From contig DGYW01000071.1 of NCBI GenBank assembly GCA_002396805.1, forward strand, positions 491-56,783: a DNA stretch of 56,293 bases. Direction: 5' to 3'. This document shows, one piece after another, positions 1 through 8,617 of this stretch. Both the position numbers and the translations under genes were made by a program. Under the pieces are notes generated by a model. The model did not search any database and was not told the DNA's origin. It saw only the letters and a list, made by a program, of their open reading frames with translations. Positions within the stretch are counted from its first letter, which is position 1, and every line of letters begins with the position of its first letter. The stretch comes from Firmicutes bacterium UBA4996. GTDB taxonomy: Bacteria; Bacillota; Limnochordia; Darwinibacteriales; Darwinibacteriaceae.

Positions 1-2156
1 TATTTCTGCGTCTTCATAGTCAAACTAATTCTCTCTCTTGCAGCGTCCACCTCTAAAATTTGCACCGAAACTATATCTCCAACCTGTACAACCTCAGTGG
101 GGTGATTGACATAGCGATCACTCAGTTGGGAAATATGAACCAGTCCGGCCTTTTTAACCCCAATATCCACAAAAGCCCCGAAGTCTACCACGTTTTGTAC
201 AGTACCCTGTAAAGCCATGCCCGGTCTTAAATCTTCCATGCTCAACACGTCAGCTCTAAAGAGTGGGGCGGGAAGTTCATCTCTAGGATCCCGGCCCGGT
301 TGGCCTAAGGCATCAATTATATCCCTAACAGTCGGCTCTCCCGCATCCAAAGCTTTGGCAACCTCTTTAGCATCAAGGGTTTTAAGTTCACCACGGAGCT
401 GGGCTAAACGCTCCCGATCCTGCAAGTCACTTTCTGTGTACCCGATTTGCTCCAAAATCTTGAGGGCCAAAGGATAAGACTCGGGGTGTACTGCCGTATT
501 ATCCAAGGGCTCTAATCCATCGGCAATTCGTAGGAAGCCTGCTGCTTGCTCAAATGTTTTGGGCCCTAATCCCTTAACCTTTTTTAACTCAGAACGTTTC
601 TTAAAACTACCGTTTGTTAAGCGATGATTAACAACTTCATCGGCCACCCTTGCAGATAAACCGGAGACATGCCTTAAGAGGGCGCCGGAAGCAGTATTCA
701 ATTCTACTCCCACATGGTTTACACAGCTTTCTACAACCGTTCCTAAAGTGGTGGAAAGTTCTTTTTGGTTCACATCATGTTGGTATTGACCAACCCCAAT
801 GGATTTAGGGTCAATCTTCACTAATTCGGCCAAGGGGTCCTGCACTCGCCTGGCGATAGAAATCGCGCCGCGAATAGAGACATCTAGATCAGGAAACTCT
901 TGACGAGCCAAATCGGAGGCAGAATAAACAGAGGCACCAGCCTCGTTAATCACTAGATATTGTAAAGAGGGGCATGACTCTTTAATTAATTCTGCCACTA
1001 ATTGTTCTGTTTCCCGGCTTGCCGTACCATTTCCAATGGTAATTAAAGAAATATCGTGCTTTTTGACTAATGCCTCTAAGGTAGTTAAAGCTTCAACCCA
1101 CCTTCTTTGAGGCTCATGGGGATAGATAGTGGTGTATTCTAGAAGATCCCCAAATTCATTCACTGCAACCACCTTACAACCAGTCCTAAAGGCTGGGTCG
1201 AGACCTAACACCCTTCGACCCCTGACTGGGCTTTGCATGAGCAGATCCCGTAGGTTTTTAGCAAAGATCTGGATGGCGTGTTCTTCAGCCACTTCAGTGA
1301 GGCTAGCGCGGATTTCCCGCTCTAGGCTCGGAGCCAAAAGTCGTTGGTATCCATCTTCAATCGCTGCTATAACATACTGTCTTGAGGGAGAGGCTTCTTC
1401 CGTAAGTAATTCTTTTTGCAGTAAAGAATTAATGCGATCCACATCCACCTGAATTCTGACCTTTAGAGCCTTCAATCTTTCACCCCGGTTTAGGGCTAAA
1501 ACTCGGTGAGGTGGGATTTTAGCCACATCTTCGAAATAATCGAAGTACATCTGGAATTCCTGGGCCTCTGACACTTCTTCATTATTGGTAGCTTCACTGA
1601 CCAATAAACCAGTATCATAAGTAAACTTACGGATCAAAGCCCTTAAGGCTGGATCGTCAGAAAACTGCTCTGCTAAAATATCCCTAGCACCTTGTAGGGC
1701 GTCCTCTATGGTAGGCACCTCTTCGGTTAGAAACGCTTGGGCTAAAGCCTCCGGTTCTTCTGAACCTTGTTCCAAAAGTTTGATAGCTAAAGGCTCCAGG
1801 CCCTTGTCCTTAGCCATAGATGCCCTAGTTCTTCGCTTGGGCCTAAAGGGGCGATAAATGTCCTCTAGTTCCTGTAAGGTGGTCGCTTGGGCAATAGCCT
1901 GGGCAATTTCCGGTGTCAATTTTTCTTGTTCATCGATTAAACGGGTGACTTCTGCCTTGCGTTCTTCAAGGCCCCGTAAATAGGTGAGCCGTTCGGATAA
2001 ATCTCGAATTACCGTTTCGTCTAGCTCACCGGTGGCTTCCTTTCTATACCGAGCAATAAAGGGAATAGTATTCCCTTCATCTAATAATGCAACTGTCTGC
2101 TCCACTTGTTTAGCCCGAATGCCTAACTCTTGAGCTAACTGCTTGATAATATCCAT
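1..2156 (-). CDS. tex: Tex-family S1 RNA-binding protein (3' end just outside window)
   Basis: Tex is a cytoplasmic nucleic-acid-binding protein linked to transcription and RNA turnover. Translating the minus strand from ATG at 2156 gives about 718 residues with no stop. The N-terminus carries the helical Tex domain (GNTIPFIARYRKE near residue 30). A YqgF-like RNase H fold follows (VLGLDPAFRTGCKV near 320), then helix-hairpin-helix motifs (VKGLGPKTFEQAAGFLRI near 530). A C-terminal S1 domain comes last (GTVQNVVDFGAFVDIGV to RISLTMK). The last visible codons are MKTQK followed by TA, so the stop may be TAA or TAG completed by the first base outside the window. Length fits the family, usually 715-780. 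A strong SD, GGAGGAGG, precedes the ATG. Confidence 0.95.
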   Translation of the reverse strand, partial: MDIIKQLAQELGIRAKQVEQTVALLDEGNTIPFIARYRKEATGELDETVIRDLSERLTYLRGLEERKAEVTRLIDEQEKLTPEIAQAIAQATTLQELEDIYRPFRPKRRTRASMAKDKGLEPLAIKLLEQGSEEPEALAQAFLTEEVPTIEDALQGARDILAEQFSDDPALRALIRKFTYDTGLLVSEATNNEEVSEAQEFQMYFDYFEDVAKIPPHRVLALNRGERLKALKVRIQVDVDRINSLLQKELLTEEASPSRQYVIAAIEDGYQRLLAPSLEREIRASLTEVAEEHAIQIFAKNLRDLLMQSPVRGRRVLGLDPAFRTGCKVVAVNEFGDLLEYTTIYPHEPQRRWVEALTTLEALVKKHDISLITIGNGTASRETEQLVAELIKESCPSLQYLVINEAGASVYSASDLARQEFPDLDVSIRGAISIARRVQDPLAELVKIDPKSIGVGQYQHDVNQKELSTTLGTVVESCVNHVGVELNTASGALLRHVSGLSARVADEVVNHRLTNGSFKKRSELKKVKGLGPKTFEQAAGFLRIADGLEPLDNTAVHPESYPLALKILEQIGYTESDLQDRERLAQLRGELKTLDAKEVAKALDAGEPTVRDIIDALGQPGRDPRDELPAPLFRADVLSMEDLRPGMALQGTVQNVVDFGAFVDIGVKKAGLVHISQLSDRYVNHPTEVVQVGDIVSVQILEVDAARERISLTMKTQK

Positions 2157-2282
2157 GGAAATCCTCCTCCAGAAGCCTTGTGATAAAGTAATCTAAATAA
2201 TCAACTAGGCTTATATGATAACAATATCAGAACTGGAAGGAAGAATCAAAGCAATGTTGAACAGTGAAGCGAGGTGGTTATT

Positions 2283-2915
2283 TTGCTCATAGAGTACCGA
2301 ACGGTAGCCCAAGAGGCGGAGATTACCCTGATTGAAAAGAAGTCTAAATTCTTAGCTAGAATCAAGCCAGTAGAAACGGTGGAAGAGGCTGAAGAATTCA
2401 TTGAAGCTATTCGCAAGGAACACTGGAACGCCACCCATAATGTACCTGCTTATATTATAGGTATGAATCAAGAAATCCAGAAATATAGTGATGATAATGA
2501 GCCTAGTGGCACTGCAGGGCTACCCATGCTAGAAATTCTCAAGGCCCATGAAGTTGTTAATGTGGTAGTAGTGGTCACCCGTTATTTCGGTGGTACACTT
2601 TTAGGACGAGGTGGGCTAATTCGAGCCTACGGTGGAGCGGCTAGAAAGGCTTTAGAGGCCGCGGGCATTGTCCGCATGGTGCCTGCACAAGAAGTAGACA
2701 TTACCGTTGACTACGTCCACTCTGGTAAGATTCAAAACGAATTACTAAATGCAGGGATTATTCTCAAGGATACAGAATATCTGGAGAATGTCACGTTTAG
2801 GACTATTCTTTTTCCTGAAGAAATGGAATTATTACGGCAAACTATTCAAGAGTTCACTGCCAACGAATTTACTTGGTTAGAGGGGTCTGAAGTGTACAGG
2901 TCAATTCCAGTGTGA
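2283..2915 (+). CDS. yigZ: YigZ/IMPACT family protein
   Basis: This is a protein of the YigZ (UPF0029/IMPACT) family, whose biochemical role is poorly defined. The family core is visible: EKKSKFLARIKPV near the N-terminus, then HWNATHNVPAYIIG, then DNEPSGTAGLPML and VVVVTRYFGGTLLGRGGLIRAY. The C-terminal half (about residues 140-210) looks like the ferredoxin-like DUF1949 domain. A GTG at 2274 would extend the frame by three codons. TTG at 2283 is preferred because GAGGTGG (2271-2277) lies five bases upstream and would otherwise overlap the start. The length, 210 residues, is normal. The flavin reductase gene follows closely and is probably co-transcribed. Confidence 0.9.
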   Translation: MLIEYRTVAQEAEITLIEKKSKFLARIKPVETVEEAEEFIEAIRKEHWNATHNVPAYIIGMNQEIQKYSDDNEPSGTAGLPMLEILKAHEVVNVVVVVTRYFGGTLLGRGGLIRAYGGAARKALEAAGIVRMVPAQEVDITVDYVHSGKIQNELLNAGIILKDTEYLENVTFRTILFPEEMELLRQTIQEFTANEFTWLEGSEVYRSIPV

Positions 2916-2929
2916 GGGGGATGGCTAAT

Positions 2930-3490
2930 ATGGCGAAGCATACTCGCAAGCCCCAAACGTGGTTATATCCGGTACCGGCCGTTTTGGTCAGTTGCCAACA
3001 CGAGGGACAAGCAAATATTATTACTCTAGCCTGGGCCGGAATAGTCTGTTCAAGTCCAGTCATGGTGGGACTTGGAATTCGCCCCGAACGTCATTCTTAT
3101 GGTATAATAAAAAAATCGGGTGAGTTTGTGGTGAACATGCCCCAAGCTAGCCAAGTGGAATTGGTGGATCATTGTGGAGTTGTGTCCGGTCGAGAACATG
3201 ATAAATTCGCCGAATGCGGCTTTACGCCTTTATCAGGAACAATGATCAAAGCGCCCCTAATTGACGAATGTCCAGTGAATCTAGAGTGCCAAGTTCGGAA
3301 AATTCTTCCCCTTGGTACCCACGATTTATTCATCGGCGAAGTGGTTTTGGTTCATTATGACGAGGAATTGATGGTAAATGGTCGTTTTGATCTCTCAGCC
3401 GCGGATCCTTTGGCATATGGGTTTAGCCATTATTTGCGCCTGGGTGAACTAATTGGACGCCACGGTGAATCCGTTTTAAGAAAGAGGTGA
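2930..3490 (+). CDS. Flavin reductase family protein
   Basis: This is an FMN-binding split-barrel protein of the flavin reductase (DIM6/NTAB) family. Such proteins bind FMN and in many cases reduce it with NAD(P)H, but the substrate here cannot be told. Family marks include the N-terminal YPVPAVLVSCQHEGQANIITLAWAG region, the PVMVGLGIRPERHSYGII stretch, and FVVNMPQASQVELVDHCG. Length is about 187 residues. In-frame starts also exist at 2912 (GTG) and 2921 (ATG). ATG at 2930 sits nine bases after GAGGGGG (2914-2920), so I favour it. The stop overlaps the ribosome-binding site of the next gene. Confidence 0.85.
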   Translation: MAKHTRKPQTWLYPVPAVLVSCQHEGQANIITLAWAGIVCSSPVMVGLGIRPERHSYGIIKKSGEFVVNMPQASQVELVDHCGVVSGREHDKFAECGFTPLSGTMIKAPLIDECPVNLECQVRKILPLGTHDLFIGEVVLVHYDEELMVNGRFDLSAADPLAYGFSHYLRLGELIGRHGESVLRKR

Positions 3491-3499
3491 GGACCTTTT

Positions 3500-4270
3500 A
3501 TGGTTAAACGCAAGTCATTGATCAGCACTTTTGTTTTCATTTTAGTGTTATTAACCTTAACTAGCTTTGCTGTCGCGGCCTCCTATCCAGCACCGAGGGG
3601 TTTTGTGAACGACTTTGCTAATGTCATGGATCAAAGAAGCAGAGCCGAGATCCAACTGATCGCAGAAAAGCTACAAAAGGAACAGGGTATCGAGTTGGCG
3701 GTAGTGACCTTGACGAGTACGGATCCCTTAGATCCCAAGGAGTACATAACCGGTTTGTTCAGCACCTGGGGTGTTGGTGGTCCAGAAGATAGTGGTTTAG
3801 TGATTTTGCTGTCAATTGCCGAGGGGGCCATTGAGGTGGAACCAGGTTATGGTTTAGAGGGAGTTCTACCCGATGGACTAATTGGTGCAGTGATTGATCA
3901 AGAGGGCATTCCTCACTTTAAGAATAAGGATTATAGTAAGGGCCTAGTTAATATGGCGAGGGCATATGCCAACATCTTGGCGGGCGAAAAGTTTGAGATC
4001 AAAAAGGAAGAAGCAGGTGGCACTGGCTGGCTCACTTCATTTGTCATCTTCTTGTTTATTGTGATTTTGCTCAGACGTAATCGTAAATATCCTCCTGGTG
4101 GAACGGGTAGTACAGGTGGCAGTGGCGGAACTCGCAGGCCGGTTATTATTATGGGACCCACTCGCACGCCAGGTCCTTCCCGGGGCGGTGGCTTTGGAGG
4201 GGGAAGACCCAGCTCTGGTGGTTTTGGTGGAGGACGGAGCGGTGGCGGTGGAGCGGGACGCCGTTTCTAA
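3500..4270 (+). CDS. TPM domain protein, YgcG-like, membrane-anchored
   Basis: This is an exported TPM-domain protein resembling YgcG/Psb32-type proteins, which are thought to act in membrane-protein maintenance or phosphatase-like roles. A signal peptide spans residues 1-27 (hydrophobic core FVFILVLLTLTSFAVA). The TPM domain runs from about 30 to 155 (GFVNDFANVMDQ, then YGLEGVLPDGLIGAVID). A transmembrane segment lies near 172-190, followed by Arg-rich residues and a tail of Gly/Arg/Ser repeats to residue 256. The tail is typical of YgcG proteins. The ATG overlaps nothing, and the SD (AGGTGAGG) sits on the previous stop. LemA follows 26 bases later, a common pairing. Confidence 0.9.
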   Translation: MVKRKSLISTFVFILVLLTLTSFAVAASYPAPRGFVNDFANVMDQRSRAEIQLIAEKLQKEQGIELAVVTLTSTDPLDPKEYITGLFSTWGVGGPEDSGLVILLSIAEGAIEVEPGYGLEGVLPDGLIGAVIDQEGIPHFKNKDYSKGLVNMARAYANILAGEKFEIKKEEAGGTGWLTSFVIFLFIVILLRRNRKYPPGGTGSTGGSGGTRRPVIIMGPTRTPGPSRGGGFGGGRPSSGGFGGGRSGGGGAGRRF

Positions 4271-4296
4271 TTAGAACAGATAGGAGAGTGAAAGGC

Positions 4297-4860
4297 ATGA
4301 AAAAATCAACACAAATCTTATTGGTTATTGCAGTTATTGTAGTTCTTATGGTTGTTAGTGTGGTGGGCAAGTACAATTCTCTAGTGGAACTAGAGACCGG
4401 TGTAGACGCCCGTTGGGCTCAGGTGGAAAACCAACTTCAACGCCGGGCGGACCTGATTCCAAATTTGGTGAATACAGTAAAGGGCTACGCATCCCATGAA
4501 GAAAGAGTCTTTACAGACATCGCGGATGCTAGAGCTCGCCTGTTAGGTGCTCGTAGTCCAGAGGCTCAGATGGAAGCCAACGCTGGGTTGGACTCGGCTC
4601 TTGGTCGCCTGCTAGCACTTAGCGAAGCCTATCCAGAGCTAAAGGCAGATACCAACTTCATTCGCCTCCAAGACGAGCTCGCTGGTACCGAGAATCGGAT
4701 TGCCACTGAGCGTATGCGTTTCAATGAATCTGTGCAAACATGGAATGCTACGATTCGGAAATTCCCCACGAATGTCTTAGCCAACCTCATGGGCAAACAG
4801 CAAAAGGCGTTTTTCGAAGCAGCGCCTAGTGCTCGAGACGTTCCTCAAGTTCAGTTCTAG
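4297..4860 (+). CDS. lemA: LemA family protein
   Basis: LemA proteins are membrane-anchored coiled-coil proteins of uncertain role, often encoded beside TPM/YgcG proteins as here. An N-terminal transmembrane segment (about residues 5-24) precedes the diagnostic core VDARWAQVENQLQRRADLIP, NLVNTVKGYASHE and YPELKADTNFIRLQDELAGT. The C-terminal half also matches (ERMRFNESVQTWNATIRKFP). Length is 187 residues, normal for the family. A GTG at 4288 lies in frame, but ATG 4297 is spaced correctly from AGGAGAG (4282-4288). A strong terminator follows immediately. Confidence 0.94.
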   Translation: MKKSTQILLVIAVIVVLMVVSVVGKYNSLVELETGVDARWAQVENQLQRRADLIPNLVNTVKGYASHEERVFTDIADARARLLGARSPEAQMEANAGLDSALGRLLALSEAYPELKADTNFIRLQDELAGTENRIATERMRFNESVQTWNATIRKFPTNVLANLMGKQQKAFFEAAPSARDVPQVQF

Positions 4861-4867
4861 AAAAGCG

Positions 4868-4897
4868 AAAAGGGTCCCCAAAATGGGACCCTTTTTT
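4868..4897. terminator. Bidirectional rho-independent terminator
   Basis: An 11-bp perfect stem (4868-4878 with 4885-4895) has the loop CAAAAT and a T-run on the plus strand. The 5' arm begins with an A-run, so the minus-strand transcript also ends its stem with a U-run. It sits between the convergent lemA and RING-finger genes and can end both. Confidence 0.9.
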
Positions 4898-5660
4898 AAA
4901 ATCCAAATAGTGGTGCTGGCTGCAGATTCAACTCGCGTAACATATCTAAGTCTACTGGCGTAATACGACTTGCAAAATAGTGTAAGACCTCTTGAGCCTC
5001 TTCAGGATAAATGGTAGATCCCCAGACGGCTAACTGGGTTAACTGACCGGGGTGTTGAATTCCATAGATAGGCTTCCCATCATCATCTTCCCCTAAGGCC
5101 AAGAGGGCGCCTTGTTCTTCGAAATAGGCAAAGCGATCATCGGCTAGGGCCATGACATCCGGTGCTTCTCCAGCTGCAATCAGCACCACTAGTTTCTGAT
5201 CCACCGAACCGGGGGGCAGTAACTGTAGATCAATGTAGATTTCCTCACTTGCCTCGTTATACTCGTTAGCTAGTTCTGTCATTTCCTGAGTCAACTCATA
5301 ATAGGCCTCGCCAAGAAAGACGATCTTGGTGCGTCCCTGGGCCGGATCCGGAGGTTTGGGCCAATAAATGCTTAACAGAATGAGAGCGATCAGCGCCCCT
5401 AGGCCTCCTAAAATTACCCATTTAGATACGGGGGGAGGCGGCCCATCCCCTTCAGGTCTTTCGCCTACGACCGCTTGGGCGATTTGGGGGCAACCAGTCT
5501 TTCCACACCCTCCCTTGCCTTTCCAACAATCAACATGGTGTATTGTGCGACAACGGGGGCAAACAACCACCTCGTCTTGTTGGTTAATGGTCTGCTGGCA
5601 GACGATGCAGGTTTGTCCTAGATGTTCAGAACCGCTAGTGATCTTTTCTAGGTTATTCAT
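4896..5660 (-). CDS. RING-finger, membrane-anchored mini solute-binding protein
   Basis: I do not know a named family with this whole architecture. Residues 18-57 form a binuclear zinc-finger pattern of the prokaryotic RING type: C18xxC21, C34xxC37, H41/H42, C45, C52 and C57. A Pro-rich linker (74-77) leads to one transmembrane helix (about 81-99). Residues 112-254 look like a shortened periplasmic-type solute-binding protein. TKIVFLGEAYYE and the GEAPDVMALADDRFAYFEEQG stretch resemble the start of sugar-type binding proteins. PEEAQEVLHYF resembles their C-terminal helix, and the roughly 200 central residues usual in such proteins are missing. The finger should be cytoplasmic and the binding-like part outside. 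The gene stands alone between a terminator and rnhA. No partner is visible, so any sensing role is inference. Confidence 0.72.
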   Translation of the reverse strand: MNNLEKITSGSEHLGQTCIVCQQTINQQDEVVVCPRCRTIHHVDCWKGKGGCGKTGCPQIAQAVVGERPEGDGPPPPVSKWVILGGLGALIALILLSIYWPKPPDPAQGRTKIVFLGEAYYELTQEMTELANEYNEASEEIYIDLQLLPPGSVDQKLVVLIAAGEAPDVMALADDRFAYFEEQGALLALGEDDDGKPIYGIQHPGQLTQLAVWGSTIYPEEAQEVLHYFASRITPVDLDMLRELNLQPAPLFGF

Positions 5661-5786
5661 ACAATCTCCCCAATACTAGAAAACTTATAGTATGATATAA
5701 ATACAGAATAACACATTGTCGTAGCTCTGCCAACCTTAGGCGAAGAGTCAATGGGCTAAAAGGGGTGCATAATAATCAAACCACAA

Positions 5787-6215
5787 GTGCAAATATACAC
5801 TGATGGAGCCTGTAGTGGCAATCCGGGACCAGGGGGCTGGGCAGCTGTTTTGCTCTTTGGTTCTCATCAAAAGGAAATCTCCGGATTTGAACCAGATACA
5901 ACAAACCAGAGGATGGAATTGTTGGCGGCAATAAAGGGATTGCAAAGTCTAAATAGAACCTGCAAGGTGAAGTTGTATTCTGATAGTGCTTATCTGATTA
6001 ACGCTTTTACCTTAGGGTGGATTGAAAATTGGCAAAGAAACGGCTGGCTTAATGCACGAAAGGAGCCTGTCAGTAATGCTGATCTCTGGCACGAATTAGT
6101 GAAACTTGCTGGCCAACATAGCGTTGAATGGATCAAGGTAAAGGGTCATAGCGATAATGAGTTAAACAACCGCTGCGATACTTTGGCGCGTGCGGCTATC
6201 GAAAAGCACAGGTAG
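5787..6215 (+). CDS. rnhA: Ribonuclease HI
   Basis: RNase HI cleaves the RNA strand of RNA/DNA hybrids. All catalytic signatures are present: YTDGACSGNPGPGGWA with the first Asp, MELLAAIKGL with the Glu, LYSDSAYLINAF with the second Asp, and the C-terminal KGHSDNELNNRCDTLA with the last Asp. Length is about 142 residues, slightly short of the usual 150. The only standard start in frame is GTG 5787, which lacks an adjacent SD. A good SD (AGGGGTG, 5761-5767) lies 19 bases upstream and fits non-standard ATA/ATC codons at 5772/5775. These would add a KPQVQIYTDG-like N-terminus typical of the family. Confidence 0.93.
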   Translation: MQIYTDGACSGNPGPGGWAAVLLFGSHQKEISGFEPDTTNQRMELLAAIKGLQSLNRTCKVKLYSDSAYLINAFTLGWIENWQRNGWLNARKEPVSNADLWHELVKLAGQHSVEWIKVKGHSDNELNNRCDTLARAAIEKHR

Positions 6216-6225
6216 GGGTGGGAGC

Positions 6226-7566
6226 ATGCAGGTGGACTATAAGGAGTTATTGGAAGAAATCAAAGAAATTACAACCGTAGATGGTTTTGTAGCTTCTTGT
6301 TTAGAAATAAAGGAAAGCATGTTTTTTTATGAACGGGATCTAATGCTAGCAGCCTATAGTGCTTCTTTAGAACTATTATCGGTGGCGGCTTTGTTCAGTG
6401 CGTCCCTCCATGGCAAGCGCGAATTGCGTAAGGCGGAATCACAAGTTTTCTTCGGCATTGACGAGTTACTAGCTGCCTTGTCAAAACGCCGTTTCCCCTT
6501 GGATATCCAGTATGTTGTGGATCGATATTTGCAGGAAGCTGGACCGCAAACCAGTCTCCGTATGTCTGTGTATACTCAAATGATGCGCAACTATACCTTA
6601 TCGACCGAGTATTTAGAAGACACGATAGATAGCTTGTTGCGAGAGGCCCACCGCTGCTTGGTACATGACGACGAGGAAACGGAAGTGACCCTTAATCTAC
6701 TATTGGGTCAGGTGGGAACCAAGATGCTTCGTGGCGCCACCCTTAGACCGATTTGGCTGCAGATTAGCCACCCTCGTATTTACCGTGTCTTGATTGGTCT
6801 CCAAACCATGATGAACAATTTTAGAGTCACACCTTACTTTAACTTCCCCTTGGAAGATATTGCTACCGAACGGCAGAAACGTAAGAAAATCGGGGGTAAT
6901 GTTGTCCTTGATCTAGGTGTGTTTCGCAATTTCAGGCAGGCTGGATCGGGTTACACAGATTTGAATGTAGTCTTCGCCGAAGACGACTATGATCACTTTC
7001 TAGATGATCTCTTTTTTAACTTCGAGCACTTAGATGTGGAGCCGGACCAGGAGATTGTGGATTTGATCGTTATGATTCTAGAAGCACGTTTGGTTAATGA
7101 GGATTTGGATGACCAGATGATCTTAAGACTCTTAGTGTACTGCGATTATTGGCAGATTAGTGAGGTTAGCGATGTGCTCTTGGAGCTCCTTGCTCTCCTA
7201 GAGCCGGATGACCCACAGTTTTTGCGTTTTTGGACGCTCCTACGTTCCTTTGATGGGAAGGCTTTTCCGGCCATCCGCCGTTTTATCAGGGCAGATCGAC
7301 AATCGCCTTTATTGCCGTATATCTCCATGTTTCTCTCTTACGGTAAGCGAGGTAAGAGAAGATGGGCATTGCTTACGGAGATGTTTGAACACTATCCTGA
7401 TGAAGATGAAAATAAGGCTCAAATTGCCTTTTCTATCGCTCGCTATGGTGGAGTAGACGCCATTACTTATTTGGAAAAAGCTTTGGGTAATGCGGAAGAG
7501 GTACAAGGTGCCTATCTTCTAGGATTGGAAGAAGCCCTAGCTTATGCCAGGGCTAACCTTGATTAG
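6226..7566 (+). CDS. Unrecognised helical acidic protein
   Basis: I do not recognise this 446-residue protein. It appears cytoplasmic: no signal peptide or convincing membrane helix. It is rich in Leu, Asp and Glu and is mostly helical. The C-terminal 150 residues (ISEVSDVLLELLALLEPDDP, FPAIRRFIRADRQSPLLPYI, NKAQIAFSIARYGGVDAITY) have the spacing of HEAT- or TPR-like helical repeats. The ATG at 6226 is chosen because AGGGGTG (6214-6220) precedes it by five bases. The frame is open further upstream into rnhA. It lies 10 bases after rnhA, so the two are probably co-transcribed. Its 3' end overlaps the convergent queG by 14 bases, with no terminator between. Confidence 0.75.
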   Translation: MQVDYKELLEEIKEITTVDGFVASCLEIKESMFFYERDLMLAAYSASLELLSVAALFSASLHGKRELRKAESQVFFGIDELLAALSKRRFPLDIQYVVDRYLQEAGPQTSLRMSVYTQMMRNYTLSTEYLEDTIDSLLREAHRCLVHDDEETEVTLNLLLGQVGTKMLRGATLRPIWLQISHPRIYRVLIGLQTMMNNFRVTPYFNFPLEDIATERQKRKKIGGNVVLDLGVFRNFRQAGSGYTDLNVVFAEDDYDHFLDDLFFNFEHLDVEPDQEIVDLIVMILEARLVNEDLDDQMILRLLVYCDYWQISEVSDVLLELLALLEPDDPQFLRFWTLLRSFDGKAFPAIRRFIRADRQSPLLPYISMFLSYGKRGKRRWALLTEMFEHYPDEDENKAQIAFSIARYGGVDAITYLEKALGNAEEVQGAYLLGLEEALAYARANLD

Positions 7567-8593
7567 TTCGTCTCTGTATTTTGTCTGTGGCCCACTGAGC
7601 CGCTTCTCGTACTGTTGGGCTAGGATGATTGCGGGCGGTTCCTTCTAAGGAGTCCAGGGCTCTAGGGTCACCTTGATTACCCAAGACAACACAGGCATTA
7701 CGTTGCAAGACATTCTTGCCTCGCCAAGCCATACTAGTTTGACCATAGGTTTCTTCAAATTCCTTTTTATCCATAGCCAATAAAGGGAGTAGGGGCACAT
7801 GGGGACCAACTAAGGGATCGAAATCTTGGTCAGATACTGGCCCAATCTTTCTGTTAATAGGGCAAGCCTGTTGACAAGTGTCACAACCCCAAAGCCTAGT
7901 GCCTAGTTTTTCTCGGAATTCCTCCGGAATGGGACCAGTCATCTGAGTGAGATAGGATAGACATCGTTGGGGTTTGATTTTTCCTGGAGCGAACAGCGCT
8001 TGGGTCGGGCAAGCTCGCACACAAGCATCACAGTTTATGGGATGTGACCAGTGGTCGTCCCAAGGACTTTTGGTGATGGGTAACTCCACATCAACCAAGA
8101 TTTCACCTAAGAAAACCCAAGAACCAAAGGGTGGTACGTAGACAGCACAGTTGCTTCCGGGATAGCCTAGTCCTGACTCCACAGCTATTGCCCGATCTAC
8201 CAGAAAACTGGTATCGACGGCCTTCGTACATTTTTGGGCCCCACAGTGTTCGCGTAGAAAGTGAATTACTCGATCCATCCGCTCTCCCAATACCTTATGG
8301 TAGTCCCGTCCCCAGGCGGAGCGGGATACGGTGCCATGAAGTGTGGGTGTAGGACCAGGATCTCCAGTGTAATAGGATACAGCTAAAGAAATGATGCTAC
8401 GGGCACTTGGTTGAAAGGCTTGGGGATTGATCCGTTTTTCTAAATCTTGGTGGGCAAAAGCGGGGTAGCGTTTTTCCGCCCGTGCCTCCTTCAAAACGGA
8501 TAGAAATTTTTCAAGGGGAGTTGCTGGCATGATGGCAAACGCGTCAAAACCAGCTGCATGAATTGCATCACTAAGTTGATCGAAGAAAATCAC
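7553..8593 (-). CDS. queG: Epoxyqueuosine reductase
   Basis: QueG carries out the last step of queuosine tRNA modification, reducing epoxyqueuosine using cobalamin and two [4Fe-4S] clusters. The two cluster motifs are visible (CDACVRACPTQAL and WGCDTCQQACPINR). So are the upstream VDTSFLVDRAIAVESGLGYPG region and GSWVFLGEIL. A C-terminal HEAT-like stretch follows (NVLQRNACVVLGNQGDPRAL). From GTG 8593 the protein has 346 residues, and AAAGGGGTG lies five bases upstream. A second GTG at 8632, inside a hairpin loop, also has a perfect SD and would add 13 residues. The gene follows nfu on the same strand. Confidence 0.93.
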   Translation of the reverse strand: MIFFDQLSDAIHAAGFDAFAIMPATPLEKFLSVLKEARAEKRYPAFAHQDLEKRINPQAFQPSARSIISLAVSYYTGDPGPTPTLHGTVSRSAWGRDYHKVLGERMDRVIHFLREHCGAQKCTKAVDTSFLVDRAIAVESGLGYPGSNCAVYVPPFGSWVFLGEILVDVELPITKSPWDDHWSHPINCDACVRACPTQALFAPGKIKPQRCLSYLTQMTGPIPEEFREKLGTRLWGCDTCQQACPINRKIGPVSDQDFDPLVGPHVPLLPLLAMDKKEFEETYGQTSMAWRGKNVLQRNACVVLGNQGDPRALDSLEGTARNHPSPTVREAAQWATDKIQRRTNQG

Positions 8594-8617
8594 CGATTCA
8601 CCCCTTTCTGATCTAAC

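Noticed and set aside
217..1452. Plus-strand open frames (217-477 and 1129-1452) opposite the first gene
   Set aside because: They run antisense to tex, whose minus-strand reading has clear domains throughout.
4090..4268. Short GGT/GGA-rich repeats at the end of the TPM gene
   Set aside because: They encode the Gly/Arg-rich tail common to YgcG-type proteins, not a DNA repeat element.
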